DNA from: Candidatus Izimoplasma sp. HR2
GTDB lineage: Bacteria; Bacillota_I; Bacilli_A; Izemoplasmatales; Izemoplasmataceae
Reading direction: 5' to 3'
Length of the DNA: 64,000 bases
Assembly (NCBI GenBank): GCA_000753575.1
Contig: JRFF01000053.1
Span: forward strand, 25,641 to 89,640
Shown: positions 44,089 through 55,393 of the stretch, in pieces
Layout of the letters: the number at the start of each line of letters is the position of its first letter
Numbering within the stretch: position 1 is the stretch's first letter
Notes under the pieces: generated by a model
What the model was told of the DNA's origin: nothing
The model's database searches: none
The model's input: only the letters and a program-made list of their open reading frames with translations
Translations under genes and position numbers: made by a program

Positions 44089-47000
44089 ATGGCTTTAATT
44101 AAAACTTTTACATTTACCGGCTCTTTAGAGAGTTGGGTAGGTACAGATGAAAACAGGGCGTATGCGGTTAATACATCAACAGATATTGGTTTTGATGCTC
44201 TTGGTCGTAATCAAGATGGATTACCAACTTGGGAATGGACTGGCACTTGGGAAGATTTAGGGGCTAGTGTTGGAGATACAATAACAGATTGTCAAATAAG
44301 TTTTGATGGTGAAGTTGATGGATATGAAACTGTAGATACTGCACAAGTAAAATTACAGATAACTGTTGCTAGTACTACATATGATTTATATACTTGAGAA
44401 CCAACAACGACAGAATCTTATAGTACTAGGAATGGTTCTACTACAGATTTTGGTGGTACGTCAAGTGCATCTAATGCAACTATTACAATAACATTCGCTG
44501 GTAATTTAGATACTGGTAATAGTGCAACTGGAGCACTTTCTTTTAATATGGATAATGTTGCAATAAGCGTAACCGCAGAAACAGCTGTAGATGTTACAGC
44601 AGTAACTGCAACAATTACTCCAGTAGATGCACAAATTCCTACATTAAGTTCAGGATTGAATATTGCAGCATTGACTTCAACAATTACTCCGGTAGATGCA
44701 CAAATTCCTACATTAAATGCGGGATTAAGTGTTAATGGAGTAACTGCATTAAATACGAATGATGCAGAAATTCCTACAATAATTTCAGAATCAAATATAA
44801 ATATTAATGGAGAAGTTTCATTAAATGTAAGTGATGCGGAAATATCAGAATTAAATGTTGGATTAAGTATAGATGCAGAGGTATCAGCAGCAACGAGCAA
44901 TGCAAAAGAACCTTCAGTATCAATAAATGAAACAATAAATGCGGAAATCGCAAATTCTAATATAGATGCGGAAATTCCTATTTTAAGTTCAGGGTTAAAT
45001 ATTAGTGCAGAAGTATCACCATCAACAAGTAATGCAAAAGAACCAATAATATCAATAAATGAAATAATAAATGCGGAAGTATCAACAAATACCTGTGAAG
45101 CGCATGAGGTAGTAGTTGTTACAGTTCTTGATGTAGATATAATTGCTGAAAAAGCTATATCTAATATTCAAGGAGAAAATCCTGTTATAGAAACAAAAAG
45201 ATTTGTATCAATTGATTCAGAAGTTTCAACAGTTACAACTTCTGCAGAAGTCCCAGTTTTATCTACTTATTTAGATGGGTATATAATAGAAAGAAAAATT
45301 GGGGTAGGAAGTTGGGAACCTCTAAATAAAGTAACAAAAATTACTAGCGATTATTTAGATTTAAGTTTGGAGACTGGAGAGACTTATACTTATAGGATAA
45401 AAAGAGTAATTGGTACGAAGGAATCTGCTTGGTCTAATGAAGCACAAGTAACTATGGAATCTCTTGGAATAGAAGCTCCTACATCAGTTAACAATGTGAA
45501 TGCAGAAGAACCTGTAATATCAGTAGAAATTGTTATAAATGTAAGTGCTATTAATGCTATTAATAATACTAATGCAGAAGAGCCTGTTATGAGCTCAATC
45601 AGAAATATAGATGTAAACGCTATAACTGCGAATTCAATAAATGATGCGGAAATTCCTATTTTAAGTTCAGGCTTAAATATTAGTGCAGAAACTGCAATTA
45701 CAAATATTAATGCAGAAGAACCTGTAATATCAATAAGTGAAACAATGAATGCAGAAGTTGCAATAAGTACTTCAAATGCGGAAATACCAAATTTAAGTTT
45801 AGGTTTAAATATTAGTGGAGAGACTGTAATTGTAAATACTAATGCAGAAGAACCTGTTATGAGTTCAATCAGAAATATAGATATAAATGCCATAACTGCG
45901 ACTTCTGATCAAAATGCGGAAGAACCTGTTATAAGTTCAATTAGAAATATAGATGTAAATGCGGAAGTTGCGAATTCAACAACTAGTGCTCATAGTCCTG
46001 CTATAGGTGTTACTGAACCTGTTGAAGTATTTGGTGAAGTTGCTATATCTAATAGTAATGCCAATATTCCTGATTTAAGTATTATTGTAAATGTATTTGC
46101 TGAAAAAGCTATTTCAAATACTAATGCTAATTCACCTGTTTTAAATGTAGGCACTACGATTGGAGCGGAAGTAGTAAGTGTTAATGCAAATGCAAATGCA
46201 CCAGAAGTATCTATACATGCTACAGTTGAATCAGAATCAGCAAATTCTAACGTGAATGCGAATACACCTATATTAAATGTAGGTACTACAATTAATGGAT
46301 TAACAGCTATCATAAATACGGATGCAGAAGAGCCCGTTATAAGTTCAATTAGGAATATAGACGTGAATGCTTTAACAGCAATTGTTAATTCTTTTGGACA
46401 ACAACCTATAATAAATGCGGTTAGAAATACAACAATTAATAGTGAAATAGCTATGTCAAGTATAAATGCTAATGAACCTACTTTAAATGTTGGTGTTATG
46501 ATTGAATCAGAATCAGCAAATTCTAATACGAATGCTAATATACCTATATTAAATATTGGAGTTATGATTGAATCAGAGTCAGCAAATTCTAATGTAAATG
46601 CAGAAATTCCTATTTTAAATATAGGTGCTACAATTAATGGATTAATAGCTATCGCAAGCACAGATGCGAAAGAGCCTATAGTAGAACCTATAAGAAATAA
46701 AGATATAAATGCTTTAACAGCAATTAATAATATAAATGCGAATATTCCTACAATGAGTTTAGGCTTAAATATTTTAGGAGAAGTAGCAATTAATAATACA
46801 TTTGCTCAAGATTCTATAATAGATACTACATGGAATATTTATCTTGATGGAGAAGTTGCAATTAATGCCGTCAATGCGAATGAGCCTATACTATCTGTAG
46901 CAACTACAGTAAGTGGACAATTATCAACTTCTATTGTAGATACGAATGATCCTACTATATTTACTATTTGGAACCTTTCAGTAGATGGTGAAGTTTCAAC

Positions 47001-47520
47001 GTCTAGCATAGAAGCTCTTATACCTTATGTAGGTATTACTATTAGTGCTGATGTAGATACAGAAGTTAGTAGTAATATGGCTGGTCCGTATCATCCAGAT
47101 ATTTATACAGAAATTACAGATGTTGGTTATATTTCAGTTGAAGTAATTACATGTTATACATTAGGAGATTATTTTGGAACGCAATTATTTGATATGCTTC
47201 ATATTTCATTAGCAGAATTAATTTGTAATTTAACTACTAATACTAGTTTAATGGAAGAAATATCAGAATCTAGTTTAAATGCGAATATACCAGATATATC
47301 AACGGGAACAACTATTTATCCTCCAGTAATTTTAACAGTAGTTAAAGCGAACAAGGCTGCAATTCTAGCGATTGTAGATGATACATTGCCTAAGATATGG
47401 AAAGTTAAAGTATATGAAAAAATTAGAAAAATTATATTAAAAAGTGAATCTAGAAATATAAATATAGTTGAAGAAACTAGAGATTTGAAAGTTTATGCAG
47501 AGGAGGGAAGACATGACTAA
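44089..47520 (+). CDS. large repeat fibre protein with embedded FN3-like domain (1143 aa, TGA=Trp at 44395)
   Basis: About 33 units of 22-24 aa (NAEEPVISSIRNIDVNALTAI...); FN3-like DGYIIERKIGVGSWEPLNKVTKITSDYLDLSLETGETYTYRIKRVIGTKESAWSNEAQVTM. Confidence 0.8.
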
Positions 47521-47836
47521 AGTTACAATTGGAGACACAGTTAGACTTATTGTTGAATTTTATGATTTCGATGGAAATTTGATAGATCCGACAGATATAG
47601 TTATAACAATAGAAAACAAGCAAAGAGAAGTTTTAATAGAAATTCCACTTGATGCTGGAAGCAAATTGATAAACTCTGCAGGACTTACTCAAATAGGAAA
47701 ATATTACTATGATTATACAACTACAGAAGTTGGTTTATTATACTACTATTTTCAAGGTACTATAAATGGAACAACAGGACTAAGAAATGGAAGTTTCGTG
47801 GTTATGGATATAGATGGAACAGGAGGATGTAGATAA
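47513..47836 (+). CDS. hypothetical structural protein (beta-rich)
   Basis: ATG at 47513 overlapping the previous stop. Confidence 0.5.
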   Translation: MTKVTIGDTVRLIVEFYDFDGNLIDPTDIVITIENKQREVLIEIPLDAGSKLINSAGLTQIGKYYYDYTTTEVGLLYYYFQGTINGTTGLRNGSFVVMDIDGTGGCR

Positions 47837-48060
47837 TGACTATTACTATAGAATATACTAATTATCCAGATATCATATCAATAATAACTATAGATACCAG
47901 TATAGAACAAAATTTCGTTATTTCTTTAACTGATGCGAATACAATAGATATTCAAGCTAATGATAGCGGAACTACAGATACTGTTACAAATAGCATGTCA
48001 AAAGAAGAATTATTAGATATGATTAAAGTTTTACAACAAATGATAAATCAGATGAATTAG
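47836..48060 (+). CDS. hypothetical protein
   Basis: 74 aa, RBS acaggagga. Confidence 0.5.
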   Translation: MTITIEYTNYPDIISIITIDTSIEQNFVISLTDANTIDIQANDSGTTDTVTNSMSKEELLDMIKVLQQMINQMN

Positions 48061-48069
48061 AACATAAAA

Positions 48070-48104
48070 ATAGGAGTGATTAATTTCACTCCTATTTTTT
48101 TTAT
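48070..48104. terminator. terminator ataggagtgattaatttcactcctatttttttt at the convergence of modules
   Basis: Perfect 8+ bp stem plus T-tract. Confidence 0.8.
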
Positions 48105-49211
48105 TTATTCTATAAAATTTAATTTATCATCTAATCATTTACCGTTTACATCAATTTCACGAATAAAGATACGTTCGTTATTGTCAATATATTTAGTTTG
48201 ATGAAATTTAAAAATCATTTTATTATTTTCAATTCCTATAATTTCTATTTTACCTTGAACATGTGACATAATTAATTTAAATCTTTTACCAATACCATTC
48301 AAATATTGTTTAGTTTCTTTTACTAATTCATAAGATTCAAGCAATGTTTTTTGGAAACCAGCTTTAGCTCCTTTTACGGGTCTGCACTGGAATACATAGT
48401 ATGGATTAATTCCGACTCTGGTTAATCCGTTTAATAGCTCCGCTAATACTTTAGGGTCATCATTTACACCTTTTAATATTACAGCTTGATTATTAATTGC
48501 AATACCTTTCTTTAAAAGCATATCAATCGCTCTTTTAGCTTCAACAGTCAGTTCTCTAGGATGATTAAATTGTGTAATAATAACAATTTTTTTCTTATCA
48601 TTATATTTAGCTAAAATATCTATAAGTTCTTGATCACCATAAATTCTTTCAGGGAAAACTACTAATGCTCTTGTTCCAAATCTTATGAAATCTAAATGCT
48701 CAATCTCAACTAAATTCTTCAAATAATTTTCTATTTGTTCATTACTCATACAGAATGAATCTCCACCTGTTAATAACACATTGTTAACTTCTTCATGTTC
48801 TTTTAAATATTTTATTGTTTCTTTCATTCTATTATTAATTTCATCAGAATTAGATCCAACCATTCTTTTTCTAAAACAATGTCTGCAATACATAAAGCAT
48901 GCGCTTGTAGTAAGCACTAAAGCTGTCGTACTATATTTATGTTGTAGTCCAGGCATTTTAGTATTTGATGATTCTCCTGATGTATCTGTGTCTCCCATAA
49001 GATCTGCTTCAAACGCGTTCGGGAAACATAGTTTTTTTATCGGATCATTTGGATCATTTTCGTCTATTAAATTATAATAATACTTTGGAATACTCATAGG
49101 ATATCTTTCACTAACAACTTTTAAAATATCTTTTTCTTCTTTATCTATGTCCCATGAAACATCTTCAATTGCTTTTAAATTATCTTTCCATTTTTTTTCT
49201 CATGATTTCAT
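48105..49211 (-). CDS. KamA-family (lysine 2,3-aminomutase-like) radical SAM protein
   Basis: LTTSACFMYCRHCFRKRMVG; VLLTGGDSF; SHVQGKIEIIG; TGA=Trp extends the N-term (MKSWEKKWKDN) and C-term (NGKWLDDKLNFIE). Confidence 0.85.
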
Positions 49212-49231
49212 TAATATTTGCTCCCTTTTGA

Positions 49232-49984
49232 TTAGTCATCTCAATTCAAATATTTTTTTTCATTTAATTTACTACATCCAAATTTTCCAATACAAATAGC
49301 TTCTGCTTCGTCATCTGTAACTTTAAGTCCAAATTCTTTTAATACATATAATTGAGCATTTCTTTTTAATTGTTGTCTATTAGTTCCTTTAATACCGCAG
49401 AACTTTCTTCATTCTGAACTATAAATAGATTCATACGAGATACTTAAAGCATGAGCAACTACTTTACATACTCCTAAAACCATTGACAACGTTTTAAATG
49501 TTCCTACATTTGATTCTAATTGTATGTCTTCAAAGTATACAATTTCTGGACTTTTCTCTTCAATAAAACTTTTCATTCATTTACTAATCATATAAAGTCT
49601 ATGGATAGTATCCTTGCTAGCTGAAAAGTCAACTACCCCATAACTAATTAATTTATTATTTTCTCAAACTGAATATCCTATAAGTCTTGAGGACTGGTCA
49701 AACGCTATCAATTTCTTTGAGTTTTTTGATTCTACGGGTACATAATCATCTATTTTTATTTTTTCTTTTCTACTATCTGAGGTATTAGATATTTTTTCAA
49801 TAGAAAGTTTACCGGTTTCATCGTATCTTTTTCTATATTTTTTTATGGTTGCAAGAGAAGCATTCATTTTTTCAGCTATCTCTTGGTCAAAAAGGAAATC
49901 TTCAAACAATTTTTGCATTTCTTGTAGATTTTTTACAGATGGATTAAATCTGCTCATGTTACACCTACTTTCCAGTTGAGCCAA
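49232..49984 (-). CDS. RuvC-like Holliday junction resolvase with N-terminal HTH (several TGA=Trp); start may be 49957
   Basis: KKLIAFDQSSRLIGYSVWENNKLISYGVVDFS...EIVYFEDIQLESNVGTFKTLSMVLGV...DDEAEAICIGKFG; acidic RuvC residues. Confidence 0.8.
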
Positions 49985-50405
49985 AACCGCCTTGACCTCT
50001 TTCAGTCTTTTCTAATTCTTTATAATCAGATACTTCTAAGAATCTACTAATTTCATATTTAGCAAAAATCATTTGTGCAATTCTATCTCCAACTTGTACA
50101 GTGTAAGGTTCATTGCTTAAATTAATTAAAGGTACTTTTAATTCTCCTCTATAATCAGAGTCAAGAGTTCCTACACAATTGATCATAGTAATTCCAAATT
50201 TTGCGGCTAACCCACTCCTAGGTCGTATTTGCATTTCTATGCCAATAGGTAATTCAAAATACAATCCAGTTTTTATCATAACTCTTTCTCCTGGTTGTAA
50301 AGTAACAGTTTCTGTTGAATATATATCAGCACCAGCGCTGCCTTTAGTTTTATATTTAGGGATCACAGCAATAGCAGAATCCCTATAAATTTTTATTCCT
50401 ATCAT
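49965..50405 (-). CDS. dut: dUTP pyrophosphatase
   Basis: SAGADIYS, RPRSGLA, GTLDSDYRGE, GDRIAQMIF, RGQGGFGSTG motifs 1-5. Confidence 0.95.
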   Translation of the reverse strand: MIGIKIYRDSAIAVIPKYKTKGSAGADIYSTETVTLQPGERVMIKTGLYFELPIGIEMQIRPRSGLAAKFGITMINCVGTLDSDYRGELKVPLINLSNEPYTVQVGDRIAQMIFAKYEISRFLEVSDYKELEKTERGQGGFGSTGK

Positions 50406-50609
50406 CTACTCTTCCATAACTTTCTTTAGTTTTACTAAATAAAAGTCATCGTAAATTTCTCCGCCTTTAACTTTTGTCTTATGTTGGCTGCCATAATCTT
50501 TTAATTCATATCCACCTTCACGTTGATTTTCTTTTGCTTTTTTAATTAAATTTTCAGCTTCTGTTTCAGTTTCACATCTGTAAAGTTCTATTATTTCTTT
50601 TAAATACAT
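50406..50609 (-). CDS. hypothetical protein
   Basis: 67 aa, RBS taggagg. Confidence 0.55.
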   Translation of the reverse strand: MYLKEIIELYRCETETEAENLIKKAKENQREGGYELKDYGSQHKTKVKGGEIYDDFYLVKLKKVMEE

Positions 50610-50620
50610 TCCTTTTCCTC

Positions 50621-50863
50621 CTAAAATATTTGTATTGTAATTCTTGAATTACTATATAGAGTATTCATTGTTCTTGGATTTATCATTTTAACATTCGATA
50701 TATAGAGTACAATGTCTTCTGTTGAATCTTTTAATATATCGTTCATATATTTCATTACAGCTTCTATCGTATTTTCTACAAAAATTGTGAATCTTTTATC
50801 ATCATTAACAATTAATAATTCCGTATTTTTCGTAAATTTTAAATTATTATAATAAATACGCAT
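50621..50863 (-). CDS. hypothetical protein
   Basis: 80 aa, abuts neighbour. Confidence 0.5.
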   Translation of the reverse strand: MRIYYNNLKFTKNTELLIVNDDKRFTIFVENTIEAVMKYMNDILKDSTEDIVLYISNVKMINPRTMNTLYSNSRITIQIF

Positions 50864-51237
50864 TATATACCTTCCTTTATATCTACAATAAAATTATCTG
50901 CATGCATTAAGCTATAGCATGAATCTTCTACCCAAAAATCAATTTTACCTTGGAATTCTTCATCAAAATCTGTATCTATTAATCTTATTTTACCTATATA
51001 TTTTTCAATAAATTTAAATACATCACTAATCTTTTCTAAGTTTTTAAAAATTGTAAGATACATACTTTGGCTATCTTTATCATAAGGTCTTAATAGAATA
51101 TATTCAGTGCTTTTATCAATTTTAAGAAATCCTTTATCAATTTCTCTAAAATGTTTTAATTTATTTTCAATTGAAATTTCTTTAGGCAAATTAGCTATAA
51201 TTATTTCATTAAGAGTCATTTCATCTGTTTTAGGCAT
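50863..51237 (-). CDS. hypothetical protein
   Basis: 124 aa, RBS aggaggg. Confidence 0.55.
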   Translation of the reverse strand: MPKTDEMTLNEIIIANLPKEISIENKLKHFREIDKGFLKIDKSTEYILLRPYDKDSQSMYLTIFKNLEKISDVFKFIEKYIGKIRLIDTDFDEEFQGKIDFWVEDSCYSLMHADNFIVDIKEGI

Positions 51238-51249
51238 TATGTCCCTCCT

Positions 51250-51849
51250 TTACTTCAATAATTCTAAAGTTATTTTTTCCTTTTTTGTTTCTCTTTCTGT
51301 CTTCTTCTCAGCTTTTTCTTTAGCTTCTTTCTCTCTCCGTCTTTTATTTCTTATTTCTTTGCTTATCTTTTTTATTCTTTCTACTGCTAAAAAATGAGTT
51401 CTAAATATTTTTCCATTTTTTTGAATTAAACCTATTAAGAATTGATCAAATGCAACTGGTGTATAGATTAATCCATAAAGTTCATTGTCATAGATTCTTT
51501 CATCTTCTGCATAAGCTATTATTTCAATTTTATCATCATCTTCTCTGGTAATATTAATTCGATCTATTGATGCAACTATTATTGCAGTTGTAGTATCTGC
51601 ATTAACTATATCAATAAATACATAGTCAGAAGTAGCAATAGTATTCATTAGTCTATCATGCATATCTTCACAATCTGATAATTCATTTGTGTAATAAAAA
51701 CTATCTATTTTATGTAGACTAATAAAATCTATTTCTCTAATTTTGTTATCAGCGTGCAATTTCTTCAATTCCATTCACTCTTGTTGTCTTATTGTTTTAT
51801 TTGCTCTTCCATGAAATGGTCCAGCAATTAAACAAATTTTATCTCTCAT
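51250..51849 (-). CDS. nucleoside 2-deoxyribosyltransferase-like protein (tentative)
   Basis: TGA=Trp restores the N-term MRDKICLIAGPFHGRANKTIRQQEWMELKKLHADN, resembling the 'AGP' N-terminus of that fold. Confidence 0.4.
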
Positions 51850-51864
51850 ATAATTTTCTCCTTT

Positions 51865-52425
51865 TTAATTCCGTAAATAATTTATAGAACAAATAAATCC
51901 TAAATTGTCTAAATCTAATATTTTATTTTTAGATGGAGACCAATTATCAGATATTATAAAAGATTTTGTTATTTCTCCATCTTTTTCAATTACTCTAATT
52001 CCTTTAATAACTATAGTATGTCATGTGTATTTTTTATCTTTAGTATTTAAAATACTTAAAATTACAGGTTTGTTATTCATAATAGATTTTTCTATTATAT
52101 TAAAAAAATTTTTTGTTTTAAATAATTTAGTTTTCATTTTATATTTATTAATTTTGAATTTTATTTTTAACATATATTGGACAAGACAAGAAATTGCTAA
52201 AGGATTACTGCCTAATTTAGGATGATATATAAATTGTCTTTTCGCTTGATATGCAACTAAATCATAAATAGAACCAAAAGAAAAATCATAATAGTCTAAT
52301 AAATAATAATCTATAAAATTAGTAATTGATACTAAAGTGCAATCGTTTTTATCTCCATATTCTTTTTGTAATGGATTTTTTACTTTATCTATTATTTGTT
52401 CTTTCAAAATTTTAGAATTATCCAT
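51865..52425 (-). CDS. C39-like cysteine peptidase domain protein
   Basis: NDCTLVSITNFIDYYL ... KYTWHTIVIKGI ... IISDNWSPSKNKI (Cys-His-Asp/Asn pattern); TGA=Trp precedes the His. Confidence 0.55.
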
Positions 52426-52449
52426 TTATTATCACTCCTTTATTAATTA

Positions 52450-52478
52450 ATTATAGCATTTTTTTTATATAAAGTCAA
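52450..52478 (-). promoter_or_regulatory. promoter TTGACT-17-TATAAT with extended TGC
   Basis: Direct reading on minus strand. Confidence 0.65.
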
Positions 52479-52515
52479 TTAATTTAGTTAAAGAAAGAGA
52501 GAAATTATTTCTCTC

Positions 52516-54840
52516 TTATTTTATTGGACATGCACCAGTTGAGCATTCACTTTCGTTAAGTTCAAAATCTTCGCCTGATTCATACTTAGAAATTAAACTC
52601 GGTTTAAAATCTAGCATCTCTGCTTTTCTTTCTAAATATTCTTTCTCATCTATTTCTTCATAAGGAAGTAACTCATAAGCGTTGTCATCTAATGATAAGA
52701 ATGAAATTGCAACAATATCATCCCAGTTATCCCAAACCCATTGTTCTACTTCTTCTCATTCATGCGTTCTAACATGAACTGTAATAGAAACGTTGTGTTC
52801 AACATAATTTTCCATAAACATCTTATAATTCTCTAATTGTTCAATAGCAGTTACATCATATTTTGTTTTTCCTTTTGGTGATTTAACTGGGAATTCAACA
52901 ACATAAGTTTTTACATTAGGTTCTGTTTGTCCTACTTCAGGAACCATTCGCCAATTTAACTCTCTTACTACATGTATCATCGGATCATTAGCATTAATTC
53001 TTACTCTTCTAATATAATAAGGAGAATGTGAATAATGCACTCCGCTAGATACAGTTGGGAGTTGTGACAGCGTACCTTCTGGCTTTACTGTAGTTGTCAA
53101 TACTGGGGCATTCTTGCCCATTATAAGCGCGATATCTTTTGCAGTTTTATTAACTATTTTTTTCATTTCTTTTAATAATTTTGCTTGTTCTTCCATTGAT
53201 AGATTAGTTAAATTAATCATATCTTGGTATCCAGTCATAGAAACTCCAATTAAAGCATCTCTTTTATGAATAGCATTCCATTTAGGAAGTTCCATTTCAA
53301 CGTTAGTCATTCTATAAGAAGCTCTTGTTAAAAGTTTTAAAACATGAGCCATTTTATTTCTATTAAGTATTCCGTCTTTTATGAAAGCACTTATAACCAA
53401 AGTAACTAAATTACACATGCCTTTATTATCAAGTAAGATTTCCATACATGGATTGCCTCCTTGAAAATTCTTTCTACGTTTCCTAGCTGCTTGAGAATTC
53501 ATAAACCCTGGCTCACCAGTATATCTCATTTGCTCAATTTGCCAATGTAATTGTTCCCTACTAGGCTTTTCTTCATAAAAAATACTATTGTTACTCATTT
53601 GTCTATGAATTAATTCTTTATTAACTTTTCATTTTCCTTCTTCTAATGTATATATTTCATTCTTTGCAGTTAACATGGCTTCATCATCATAGCCAAATAA
53701 TATAACTTCACTAGTTCTTCTTACTCCACCTGAAACTACATTTTCACCTATAATATTAGCAATATCCATAAGATCTACAGTTTCTAATCTTCTATAAGTT
53801 TCAATATTGTTTTTCAATACTTTATCTATTTTTTCATACATATTTACCAATGCAGTATGACCGCTTGCATATCCACCGAATGTTTTTAACATTTCTCCTT
53901 TTGGTCGAACGTTATCATAATTAAATATAATTGTAGATATATCCGCGAAATGATTAGCTGTAAGAAGCTCAAAAAAGTATCTTAAGCTAGTTGCCCATCC
54001 CATTTTACTATCTCCTATTATAATTTTTACGATAGTATTATCAGGACTAAATTCTAAAGTAGTATGTTCAGTACGTTTATTTTTTGGAATTGAATTATAG
54101 TGCTTATTTATAATTTCTGTATTTGTCCTAATTAAAGGTAATATTTCTTTTTCTTTTTTCGTAATTTTCAGTCCAACACCAGAACCAATCATTAATAAGT
54201 AAAATAGTTCATAAAATACTTCATAATCATTAATAGTATCAAAAGCACAGTTAAAATTTGACTGTGGGCTTATATCTGCTACCTTTGTGCCTCCAACTCA
54301 TAATGATCTACCTGATAAAAATCCTTTAAGATTATATATAGCATCGAATAATTCTTCTGCTTCTCTCTTAGAAGAATTCCCTAAAGAACAATTATAATCG
54401 ACTGCTCTTGCAACAGTTTCCCATCATCTTTCTCTTCTTTTTTCTTCTATTATATAACGAGAATAAGTTCTATAGTATACGAATGCGCCTAATTGATTTT
54501 TAAATGGATCTGGTAAATGTTTATATTTACTAAGGAAAGCATCACTTAAAAATTGGTATTCTTTTTTTACTCTAATTTTATGCTTGTTCCTATGCTCTAT
54601 ATAATCAGTTGCTATTCTAAAAAATCCTTGTTCCATTAAAGAAAATTGTACAAACTCTTGAATTTCTTCGACATGAACTTCAGGTTTTTTTATTTTATCT
54701 ATAATTGCTGCTGAAATCAATTTAATTTCACTTAATTTTAATATTGTGTTTGATTCTAAAGCAGCGAGTTTTATATTACGTTCTATTACCATAATATTAA
54801 AAGGAACTTTTTTACCATTTCTTTTTATAACTGTAAACAT
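52516..54840 (-). CDS. nrdJ: adenosylcobalamin-dependent (class II) ribonucleoside-triphosphate reductase
   Basis: Three track ORFs in one frame joined by TGA=Trp; FLSGRSLWVGGT, NPCMEILLDNKGMCNL, TTTVKPEGTLSQLP, C-terminal CSTGACPIK. Confidence 0.85.
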
Positions 54841-54852
54841 ATATCCCTCTCC

Positions 54853-55305
54853 TTACAATTTTTTAAAGAGAATTATTTCTCAATCATCATATAATTGAAG
54901 TTCTTTAAAAATTTCCATATTTTCAATTTCATATAATTCTTCATCTTCTTGCATAGTTTCTTCTGATACTATTTGAAAAGCTAATTCAAATTGTTCATCA
55001 TCTAAAATCATATTTATTAAATTTAAATAAGAAATTTCTTTCCAACCGCATATCTTTGCAGTAAATATTTTCTCTGAAATATTCTTATAAGTTAAATATG
55101 TATAAAGATATTCACTCTCTGGGAATCTTTCTCCTTCTTCTTCAATAATTCTAATATTACTTACATTATTATCGTCAATATTATATTCTACTATAACTGG
55201 TTTTTCTCCAAACTTTAAATCTAATACTATAGATTTTGTTTCTAATTTATTCAAATATTCTACTAATTCTCCTAAAGCAAATTCTTTTTCTTTGTAAAGT
55301 AACAT
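54853..55305 (-). CDS. hypothetical protein (TGA=Trp near C-term)
   Basis: 151 codons. Confidence 0.55.
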
Positions 55306-55344
55306 CTTGTATTCCTCCTTTTCTTATGTACTATATTTTGTACC

Positions 55345-55378
55345 TTTATATAAGTATAACATATTTTGTAAAAAAACA
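55345..55378 (-). promoter_or_regulatory. promoter-like TTTACAAAATATGTTATACT
   Basis: Same TATGTTATA element as other phage promoters here. Confidence 0.45.
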
Positions 55379-55393
55379 GAAGTTGAGGAGATA

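Noticed and set aside
43480-46661. Long minus-strand ORFs (43480-43878, 44418-44900, 45390-45893, 45990-46661) opposite the repeat fibre genes
   Set aside because: Antisense artefacts of repetitive plus-strand coding sequence; no RBS, low-complexity products
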